Below are positions 55,293 through 64,000 of a DNA stretch of 64,000 bases, one piece after another. This stretch comes from Symsagittifera roscoffensis. Its lineage: Eukaryota > Xenacoelomorpha > Acoela > Convolutidae. The notes under the pieces were generated by a model. It had not been told where the DNA came from and made no database searches. It was given only the letters and a program-made list of their open reading frames with translations. The DNA is taken from positions 45,925,346-45,989,345 of the forward strand of contig NC_087064.1 in assembly GCF_963678635.1 (NCBI RefSeq). Direction: 5' to 3'. The translations under genes were made by a program, and so were the position numbers. The number at the start of each line of letters is the position of its first letter. Positions within the stretch are counted from its first letter, which is position 1.

Positions 55293-57107
55293 CTGAAATA
55301 GATTAAAAAATTAACAATCTGGGCAAAAACTACGAGGCAACAAATTGTAGAAAAATCATGAATTTAACTATGCATCGTGATGATAAAACAAAAATTCAGC
55401 AGCGGCACCAGGCTTGACATAAATATGCGGCGCATAACCCCGCATAATTAGCCTTCAATTCGAAATCGAAGAATACCGCAGAAATTTTGCATAATTGAAG
55501 GATTTCGAGCAAACTTTTCGAATTTTTCCGAAAATTTTATAGAGATGGCATTGAATTTTTTGACGCTTCAAAAATTCGACGCTTAAAAAGCTCAAGTACC
55601 CAAAAAAAATCAAAATTAAATTAAAGGAAAATTTTTGGGTTTAATTCTGTTGGGAGGGTGGTCAAAATACTTATTTGGCAAAAATCTGAATTTTTTGGCT
55701 AAAATTTTCATACTTTTTTCCCGTGGAATTTTATATTTGTAGAAATGCCCACATAATTAATAAAAACTACCCGCAGTCCGAACTGCATAATTTAACTACT
55801 TATGCCCGCTGATTTTTGCCAAGCCTGTTGGCAGCATTATTCTTGATTGTTTACTTCATATCGCGTGTTTTTCAGCCGTATGGATAACGGAGCTGTAATT
55901 GTTTCGAATTCTTGTAATGATACAATAATATGGGCAGTATCTTATAAATACCAGTTTCTTTTGAATAAGCAGAGGATCAAATTTCTATCATATCAACATC
56001 TTCCTAGAATTAAATCGAAAATTATGTCTGATCCGAGCATAGAAAAGAATTCAAACTGATTTTGCAAGAATTAATTGGAAAGACTAAGATCTTGCTCAAA
56101 AAGATTATCATGTCCGATTTAAGCAGATCAGGCAAGACAGAGGAATCTGTTCGACTAGATAACATCGATTAAAATCACGCTTAGTCCTGATTGACACCTG
56201 AATAAAATCTAGATTGCTAAACTTAGCAAATTCGAATTAAGAAATAAGCATCAGATTTTTCCGTTGCATCAGATCCTGCAGCAATTCTTAGCATTCACTT
56301 AATTCAACGCAGATTTTAATTAGTGGGAAGGGATGGAGGAGGATGTTGGACACTCTCAACGCCCACAGGGACTCTTGCAACACTCATTTTGGCCAAACCC
56401 TGTTTTGGCCGAATTTTCAGCAGCGCAGGCAAAATTTTGAAAAACAGGTTTAAAAAAGCCGTTTCACCCCCTAAATTGGCCTCTGCTTTATAGAGTGTCC
56501 AGAGAGCTCCAAAATTATGTTTAGTCGACTCAAAAAATAGTAGATGAAATAATCAATCTCTGAAATTAAATTTTGATGTAATGGCGAGAAAAGGTAAGAC
56601 TTGACGAATCAAGTTTTAATAACAAAACTAACAGAAATTTTCATTGGCAAATTCGGATCTAATTCAAATTCAAAAAAGCAAAAAGAAGCAAGATCTTTGC
56701 AAGAAGCACAGAAAATTCCAAATACAACACAGTAGAAAGTACCTGAGCAGAAACCATTTCAAAAAATACAAAGTTTTGAAGCCCCCTTCTTGTCAAAACA
56801 CACGCGCAAACGAACACTTTCTTTGCTGATGAAACGACGCAATATAACACTATTTAGCCGATAAATATAGGCCAAAATCATTTGAGCAGAATAAAACATG
56901 TGAGCGAAAAAAAAGAATATACGAAGTCAACGTCAGTCAGTAAATTACAAACCGCAGAAAAAATCAAAACACTAAAAGCAAATAAAATAAAAATAACGTA
57001 GAGCAAAACAAATTCTGCGATGTCGCAACTATGCTGACAAAACATAAGCAGACAAATCATAAGCCGCCATTTTTTTTTAAACGAATTAATTCCAGTTTAA
57101 AAAAAAG

Positions 57108-57182
57108 CAGTCAGGTTCGAACCCAGAGTTTCTGCCGTCGCAGATTATTCCTTGCCTCCAAACCAATTGTGCCGGAGAAGGA
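57108..57182 (-). repeat. tRNA-like sequence followed by a T run
   Basis: The minus strand reads CGGCACAATTGGTTTGG (A-box type), then GGGTTCGAACC (near-perfect B box) about 50 bases later and T8 six to ten bases after that, like a pol III terminator. T-arm pairing is poor, so a SINE head or tRNA pseudogene is more likely than a tRNA. Confidence 0.4.
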
Positions 57183-57429
57183 AAAAAACTGAATTCATGA
57201 ACTGAACATGAAATTACCATTTCCAATTTTTCCCTTTCTGTGAAATAAGTTATTTAGAGGAAAAAAGTCTCGTACCCAGTTGCAGCACACTTGCAAAAGC
57301 AACAACCAAGTAAAACAAAAAAGGCCGTTTTTCTATGAGAATTTTTGCTCAACTTCGAGTCATGATTGAACCTTTTTATGTCGATCCCACCCAACTTTTA
57401 ATCTCAAAAATAGTCAACAGACTTTTAAA

Positions 57430-58850
57430 AAAGTGTCAATGAACGCAAAACGAGAATGAAAAAAGGCCAATGTACTATCAAAAAATAACTCTAAAAGAGC
57501 TTAAAAAACACAAAAATTCGCAATAACAGAAGAGCCATAGATACCGAACAAATGATTGAACTTTTTCCAAATAAGGAATTTCGGAGAAGATATAGTATAT
57601 TTAATCTCCGAAACTTTTTTCGTCAGAATTTATCAAGAAACATTTACAAAAACTAGGCCAAAAAATAACTTTTTTATTTCGCTGGGAATTATTACAAATG
57701 GATTTTGTTTTTGAAATTAGGCCAGTCATAATTTTGGCGCGAATTGCACTTTTGCTACTGGAGAGCGTAATTTGTCTTTTTTAACAACTGAGTTAGAATT
57801 GTTTGGACAAAAAATTAAGAAATGTATGGCTTTTAACATTTTTTAATTTTAAGAACTAACTAAGATTGACTCTTTTTTTTGATAAAAAAGTCATTAAGAA
57901 CAATGGATCAAAGTAATTTTATTATTCGGCTGAGAAATCTGAATACTTCAACCCAATTTCGGAAATAGAATTCGATCACGTTTTTTGCACGTTCTATTCG
58001 ATAGTGGAGTTTGTTTTTCTGTTAACAAAGGAAATAAAGTGAGCTGAAAAAGAAATCAAGTCAAACCTTGAAAAATCAAGTTAAGCGTGAGCACTTTTCA
58101 AGAATTTTCCTGAAAAAATCTTCAAGACCTATTTCAGAGTCTTCACTACGTTCATCGACTCTCGAAAAATTTTTATCGAGAACCTGAACGGAAAAATTCG
58201 ACTCCGATGACGAGAACACTTTTAACATAAATCCACAAGTTGGATCAATTTAGGATGCAAGACAAAATACAGCCAGAAGAAATTCGGAAAATATTCGATG
58301 GATGCAAAAGGATAATGAAAAAAAAGAAGATGTACTATCGAAAAAAAAATTAAAACTGGAGCTTTGAAAAGAACACAAAATTGCCACACACATAATAAAA
58401 CCATAGAAACCGAAAAAAATTGAACATCTCTGAGAATAATTGAGAATAATTTTCCTTTTTTAGCAATTAAAATTTAATTGAACATTAAACATAAAAATTA
58501 ACCTAGAAAAATTGAACTTAACCCTTAACAACTTCTACCATACCAAAAACTCTTTCGTATAAAAAAACATAATCACTTCACTTCGTTCACTTACACTAGA
58601 ACAGAAACTTTAACAAGTTTTAGATTAATTCAAAAAAGAAGAGGCGTAATTACGGGCACAATTACTTAAAATATTATATTCATTCACCATGAGAAACATA
58701 GCCAACATACAGCTGAAAAATATTCGATAAAAACAAGCAAACAATTTTTTTTAAATAACTCAACTTTCGAATTTCAAAGTAGAAAAAACATGACCTTAAA
58801 GCTCTTTAAATTTCAAGAACATTTTATATTTGACACTTTTCTGATAAAAT
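57430..58850. repeat. Dispersed repeat R1, cluster of two or three copies
   Basis: Two parallel stretches (57,470-57,560 and 58,320-58,420: ATGTACTATC...AAAAA...CATAGA(A/T)ACCGAA) and two main bodies (57,690-57,860 and 57,900-58,210), plus the start of another (58,740-58,845) cut by the tandem junction. Confidence 0.6.
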
Positions 58851-61013
58851 GTAAAAAAGCTTTGAACGGGAAAATCAAAGTGAAATAAGACAGATTCAAA
58901 ATACACCTTGAAAAAAAATTGTTGAGAGTAGAAGTTTTATTTTCTCACATCTGCTCTACGACCGTTTGTTATTTTTCTAACATTAGCAACTAATAAAGCA
59001 GCTACAGTTTTTATCAAATGCAAATTGCCAATGTTATGCAGCAAAAATTCGACCAAAAAAATACTTAAATGTTCTGGATTTGAATATCAGACCTGTTGAT
59101 TAGGAGTCTCACGTCCTCGCATCTGCCCTACGGTCGCTCGGAAGTAAACTAGTGGCCAAACTAATGTTGGATCTACCAGCTCTAATAATTCAATCACATA
59201 TCTTACGGACACGGAAATGCATAATTTTCAAAATAAGGGACTTTATGTTAACCCTAGAGTTTCTCTGCTTATCTATGGGATGAAAGGCAAATTTAAAAGA
59301 AAAAAATACTATTCGCTTTTCCAATTGAAGTCTATCTCAGGTTAAGCTGGGTAGTTTTTGAAAAAAGTGAAAAAGGTTCCATAAATCGATCGAAAATTCA
59401 AAAATCGGACTTTTCCTAAATCCAAAAAAAAATCGCTAAATAAGCATGGAACTAGCTTCTTATTTCTACACCCTGGTTTTCAGATAGAAGATTTCGGCAC
59501 CCTGATTTTTTAGATGGAACCCTTAATATCAGATTTAGCTAGAAGTTTTCGATAATAGTGACAAATTTTCTAAAAGGGTAAAAACTTAAAAACGAATTTT
59601 TCCGAAGTCCATATCAGCTTTTCTACAGAAGAGTAACAGGGTAAAACAGATAACGCAGGGAAAGTCTAAGCACCATGTCAGTTTTATTGATCTATTAACA
59701 TCAGAATCAGCAAATTCGTTTTTCGAAAAAAGAAAAGCTTTCCAAAAAACGGGCATACTGTTTTTCAAATTGCAGGGCATAGCCGTTTGCACAGATAAGA
59801 TCGGATTAACTGATTTTTTTTTGGTTAAACACAACTACTCAAAAAAGTTTCAAAAATAAACCAACATGTCAAAAATGGGCTTGTTTGAGGCATACCGAAT
59901 TTAGGGATTAGCCTCTTGAGAGATCCCTCTACATTGTTCTTTTGATTGACACCTACATCTCAAGTTTGTGCGTTCAATATTTGCGTTCAAAAATGAAAAG
60001 AAAAAAATCAAAAAATAGGCCAAAATCTCCCTATTGAAACTTTCGAAGGCTGCAGTGAGTAAGGTAACATAAAAGAAGACTAGCGAAATATACAGGCACA
60101 AAGAAAAGCAGCCGGCTTTTCCATTGTTACCAATTTTTTGAAAATCGGTAGTGGTTTGAGAAAAATTGAAACTTCTGCAAAAAGTGCAAAAATTTTCCAA
60201 AGTGTTGCAAAAAAAAAACGAAAAACAACATATCCCACTTATGTTCAATATACATGTTTTTTTTTCAAATCGAAACTAACACTAGCCAAAAAAAGCAGCA
60301 ACATATGCCATTAAATTGGTTACGCTTAAATATGATTAAATTCAAATATACCAAAAAAGCGACCAAGTGAGTACTTTTATTAGCGACTTAGGTGATAAAA
60401 AATTCTTCGTAATCATACACTACGCTTCGCTTATGTTAAAGCTATGAAACGTTTGAAAACTCCAAGTTTTTAGGTCTCCTCAACACAGAGACGCCAACAA
60501 ACTTTTTCGCCCGTTAAATAAGGCAATAAGAGGCAGCTAAGCCAATATAGTATAATCGGAAACCTTTCAAGTCATTGAGTAAATCAAAACAAAGAAATCG
60601 GTCAAAGCAATTTTACAGGCAATGAAAAAAGAACATAGTACCAGTAAATAACAGTAATAACAACTATTAGCTAATTTTGAATTTTCCAGAAGTTGTGCAT
60701 ATCAGCACAAATAATACAGTGATTCTATTTCACAAATTTTTTTTTCGAAAAAAGTCAATATTCCAACTTTATCACGCTTGCTAATCGCAAGCGTAGACAA
60801 CTTAAAATTAAATTTTCAACTATTTACAGAGTACCGTTGTTGTTTTCTGGTTAAAACTTAAGACTTTTCCCGGATTTTTTAACTTCAGGCGGTAGGCATC
60901 AAGCCACTTCAAGAAACCCGGCGTTTCTTTTCTCGGCTGATTTTACCTAGTGTACTATTATCAATTTCAGGCGGTTTGCCGGCTCCTCCGAGCCGCTTGA
61001 AATTTGCACTTAC

Positions 61014-61146
61014 CCTGTCTTTAGCTGCTGAGAAGAGAGTACGGTCCACAAATGCTAAATGGGTGAGGGGTCCCTCATGGGCGCTCTGCACAGTGAACAG
61101 TCTCTCGAGGTGTACAGGTGCAAAATGATCACTCGCATCGCGACTT
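61014..61146 (-). CDS. WD40 gene exon C, unit 2
   Basis: Same splice sites and reading as the unit 1 copy; no amino-acid change seen inside the exon. It ends in phase 0, so it can join exon D (skipping unit 1) in frame, but not exon A of unit 1. Confidence 0.8.
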
Positions 61147-61305
61147 CTGCACAAAAACTAACTATTAATCGTCCATAATCCTTCCATAGATTATCGTTAT
61201 AGCGTCAAATTTAAAGGAGTTTAATGACCGATAAAGAGTCTATAAAAAAACGATGCTCGACAACAATCCTAGTCCAGCGAACCCTAAGAAGAACTGCACG
61301 CTTAC

Positions 61306-61701
61306 GAAATTTGGCTAGACTCCACTTTGAACAAGTCCACATTTCCATACTCGGATCCCACACTCACAACCCAGAAAATTTTCTCTTTAACTGGTACTAT
61401 TCCAACACCCAGACAAGTTTGCTTCTCAGAGGAGTAGAAATCATACTGGACACCACTGGAGGAGCTTTTTTTCTTCGTTTTCTCTGTAGCCACGCCTATC
61501 TTCTCAACAGTGAACTCAACATCTGAGTTGAAAGGCCACGTAGAAATAGGCCGTGAAGCGGTTTTAGGATAACAGTATGCAATGAAGAGACGTCTTTCGC
61601 TTACGATTAAAAGCGAGTTATCAATCCACTCTATAAATTGAAGAATGGCTTTGAAATCCTGTGGGAATCGGGTAGACTTGAGTATCTTGTAAGTTGAGCC
61701 A
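61306..61701 (-). CDS. WD40 gene exon B, unit 2
   Basis: As unit 1, with three residue changes seen: PFNSDVEFTVE here against HFNSDVKFTVE, and KKKSSSSG against KKKSSFSG. Open throughout. Confidence 0.8.
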
Positions 61702-61938
61702 CTAAAAACACAAATGTAAGTTTAAGTCAAGTATTTTGGATGTCAACCGTAAGTCTAGTCAACTATGCAACCTTTATTATAGTTAAACCTTTTACAGGCT
61801 ATTTATGAAATTGCGAAGCGTTTAATTTATAACAGCTGATTGCAAAATCCTGTTTGCTGAGACTTAAAAAATGTCAGATCAAAACACAGAAAATGAACAT
61901 TTGAAAAGCAGGGAAAATTTCTCTTGCTAAGTTTGTAC

Positions 61939-62188
61939 CATGCAACTGAAATGTTCCCGTCAGCTAGAAGCACAGCAAATAGCGTCTGGTTTTTACAAAA
62001 TGCAACACTCTTCACGGAGACATCCTGAGTGTCCTCTCGTCTACTACTCTTCGAAACAACCGCATTAGACGGATTGTCTTCAGTCAGAGTTTGTTGTCTC
62101 ACGTCTAGAGCTGTGATCTCTTTGCCCAGGTCACTTCTCCATACCCTTAATTGACCGTCACTGCCAGTTCCCACCAACATTTGGCCGC
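61939..62188 (-). CDS. WD40 gene exon A, unit 2 (most upstream exon seen)
   Basis: As unit 1 with NPSNAVVSKSSRRED in place of NPSNAIVSKSSRRED. Reading frame and splice sites are intact. The upstream exon, which must end in phase 1, is not found between 62,189 and 64,000 and is presumed to lie beyond the window. Confidence 0.8.
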
Positions 62189-64000
62189 CTGAAATAGATT
62201 AAAAAATGAACAATCTGGGCAAAAACTACGAGGCAACAAATTGTAGAAAAATCATGAATTTAACTATGCATCGTGATGATAAAACAAAAATTCAGCAGCG
62301 GCACCAGGCTTGACATAAATATGCGGCGCATAACCCCGCATAATTAGCCTTCAATTCGAAATCGAAGAATACCGCAGAAATTTTGCATAATTGAAGGATT
62401 TCGAGCAAACTTTTCGAATTTTTCCGAAAATTTTATAGAGATGGCATTGAATTTTTTGACGCTTAAAAAATTCGACGCTTAAAAAGCTCAAGTACCCAAA
62501 AAAAATCAAAATTAAATTAAAGGAAAATTTTTGGGTTTAATTCTGTTGGGAGGGTGGTCAAAATACTTATTTGGCAAAAATCTGAATTTTTTGGCTAAAA
62601 TTTTCATACTTTTTTCCCGTGGAATTTTATATTTGTAGAAATGCCCACATAATTAATAAAAACTACCCGCAGTCCGAACTGCATAATTTAACTACTTATG
62701 CCCGCTGATTTTTGCCAAGCCTGTTGGCAGCATTATTCTTGATTGTTTACTTCATATCGCGTGTTTTTCAGCCGTATGGATAACGGAGCTGTAATTGTTT
62801 CGAATTCTTGTAATGATACAATAATATGGGCAGTATCTTATAAATACCAGTTTCTTTTGAAAAAGCAGAGGATCAAATTTCTATCATATCAACATCTTCC
62901 TAGAATTAAATCGAAAATTATGTCTGATCCGAGCATAGAAAAGAATTCAAACTGATTTTGCAAGAATTAATTGGAAAGACTTTAAGATCTTGCTCAAAAA
63001 GATTATCATGTCCGATTTAAGCAGATCAGGCAAGACAGAGGAATCTGTTCGACTAGATTACATCGATTAAAATCACGCTTAATCCTGATTGACACCTGAA
63101 TAAAATCTAGATTGCTAAACTTAGCAAATTCGAATTAAGAAATAAGCATCAGATTTTTCCGTTGCATCAGCTCCTGCAGAAATTCTTAGCATTCACTTAA
63201 TCCAACGCAGATTTTAATTAGTGGGAAGGGATGGAGGAGGATGTTGGACACTCTCAACGCCCACAGGGACTCTTGCAACACTCATTTTGGCCAAACCCTG
63301 TTTTGGCCAAATTTTCAGCACCGCAGGCAAAATTTTGAAAAACAGGTTTAAAAAAGCCGTTTCACCCCCTAAATTGGCCTCTGCTTTATAGAGTGTCCAG
63401 AGAGCTCCAAAATTATGTTTAGTCGACTCAAAAAATAGTAGATGAAATAATCAATCTCTGAAATTAAATTTTGATGTAATGGCGAGAAAAGGTAAGACTT
63501 GACGAATCAAGTTTTAATAACAAAACTAACAGAAACTTTCATTGGCAATTTCGGTTCTAATTCAAATTCAAAAAAGCAAAAAGAAGCAAGATCTTTGCAA
63601 GAAGCACAGAAAATTCCAAATACAACACAGCAGAAAGTACCTGAGCAGAAACCATTTCAAAAAATACAAAGTTTTGGAGCCCCCTTCTCGTCAAAACACA
63701 CGCGCAAACGAACACTTTCTTTGCTGATGAAACGACGCAATATAACACTACTTAGCCGATAAATATAGGCCAAAATCATTTGAGCAGAATAAAATTTGTG
63801 AGCGAAAAAAAAAGAGAATATACGAAGTCAACGTCAGTCAGTAAATTACAAACCGCAGAAAAAATCAAAACACTAAAAGCAAATAAAATAAAAATAACGT
63901 AGAGCAAAACAAATTCTGCGATGTCGCAACTATGCTGACAAAACATAAGCAGACAAATCATAAGCCGCCATTTTTTTTAAGCGAATTAATTCCAGTTTAA
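62189..64000. other. Intron or upstream sequence right of exon A, unit 2
   Basis: AT-rich, parallel to 55,293-57,104. No exon or other feature supported. Confidence 0.5.

Larger units (their letters stand above)
51950..58845. repeat. 6,896-bp direct tandem repeat, unit 1 (carries exons A, B, C)
   Basis: AAATGTAAAAAAGC and all following sequence recur 6,896-6,898 bp downstream, at roughly 99% identity by eye. Substitutions include Ile/Val in exon A, Phe/Ser and Lys/Glu in exon B, and 1-base indels in A runs. Unit 1 ends in R1 repeats (57,430-58,845). Confidence 0.95.
55293..61013. other. Region between the two exon sets, 5.7 kb
   Basis: No coding exon found on the minus strand. It holds AT-rich sequence, R1 repeats (57,430-58,850), a tRNA-like sequence (57,108-57,182) and the junction of the tandem repeat at 58,845/58,846. 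A plus-strand open frame at 55,847-56,059 has no support. Confidence 0.55.
41195..62188 (-). other. WD40-repeat protein gene, 3' part (gene model)
   Basis: Coding exons on the minus strand, with splice phases that agree: 62188-61939 or 55292-55043 (A), 61701-61306 or 54805-54410 (B), 61146-61014 or 54249-54117 (C), 50414-50130 (D), 45101-44918 (E), 44673-44309 (F), 44031-43712 (G), 43368-43046 (H), 41985-41858 (I), 41706-41572 (J), 41329-41195 (K). One copy of A-C joined to D-K gives one frame of 883 residues plus a stop. The product shows at least eight WD40-like units (GH/AH ... SxSDxxIRVW patterns), so it forms one or two beta-propellers, normally a protein-protein scaffold. Large NACHT-WD or TEP1-like proteins end this way, but nothing here proves that family. 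The 5' part lies beyond 64,000. Confidence 0.8.
58846..64000. repeat. 6,896-bp direct tandem repeat, unit 2 (cut by the window edge)
   Basis: Parallel to 51,950-57,104. The shared bases AAAATG at the junction suggest a short-homology join. The right end is beyond the window, so it cannot be told whether there are more units. Confidence 0.95.

Noticed and set aside
55847-56059. Plus-strand frame with a WD40-like text (AVIVSNSCNDTIIWAV) after a TTTTTCAG
   Set aside because: On the opposite strand to the gene, no partner exon or donor supports it, and its recurrence at 62,743 is explained by the tandem duplication.
56659-57060. Small minus-strand open frames (also 63,557-63,961) as extra WD40 exons
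   Set aside because: Hydrophobic, Phe/Leu-rich text without WD40 pattern or flanking splice sites.
41195-62188. Naming the WD40 gene as TEP1 or an NWD family member
   Set aside because: Only WD40 repeats are in view. No NACHT, TROVE or other defining domain lies in the window, so a symbol would be a guess.

Overview
The window is eukaryotic, AT-rich DNA. It holds a multi-exon gene with GT-AG introns, many decayed retroelements and long microsatellites, and shows no bacterial operon layout. Penelope-like elements (PLEs), a Ty3/gypsy element, a LINE-like remnant and a hAT-type MITE together point to an invertebrate metazoan. I cannot name the phylum from sequence alone; cnidarian and tunicate are only guesses.

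Positions 1 to about 39,270 are a nested retroelement graveyard. The parts are: (a) a PLE on the minus strand with a long poly-threonine tract, in two copies (1-1990, cut by the window edge; 28,035-29,640, internally deleted); (b) a Ty3/gypsy-like pol (RT, RNase H, integrase and a third ORF) in three copies (from 2,009, 10,022 and 29,632); (c) its gag fragment, fused through a long AT-rich stretch to a second, plus-strand PLE. This gag/AT-rich/PLE cassette recurs four times. The block has been reshuffled by direct tandem duplications: an almost identical 8.01-kb unit (2,009-10,021 and 10,022-18,034), a cassette repeat of about 6.1-6.4 kb (15,043-21,450 and 21,451-27,530), a 1,683-bp array (33,686-37,418) and a 274-bp repeat (38,151-38,698). 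Nearly every ORF here is broken, so these are pseudogenes.

Positions 39,270-41,194 are intergenic, with a C19 run and dispersed-repeat debris.

Positions 41,195-62,188 carry the 3' part of one minus-strand gene for a WD40-repeat (beta-propeller) protein. I could set splice sites and phases for eleven coding exons, which join into one open frame of 883 residues plus stop. The 5' end is not seen. A 6,896-bp tandem duplication (51,950-58,845 and 58,846-64,000+) repeats the first three of these exons. Either copy of the third exon can splice in frame to the next single-copy exon, but the two copies cannot be read in series without a phase break. The introns hold two dispersed repeat families, tRNA-like sequences with A and B boxes, short perfect hairpins and a 361-bp hAT-type MITE with a perfect 8-bp target duplication.

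The observations most worth following are the recurring gag-PLE composite, the PHD-finger insertion inside the PLE reverse transcriptase, and the exon-duplicating tandem repeat in the WD40 gene. Both large tandem duplications could be assembly artefacts and need read-level checks.
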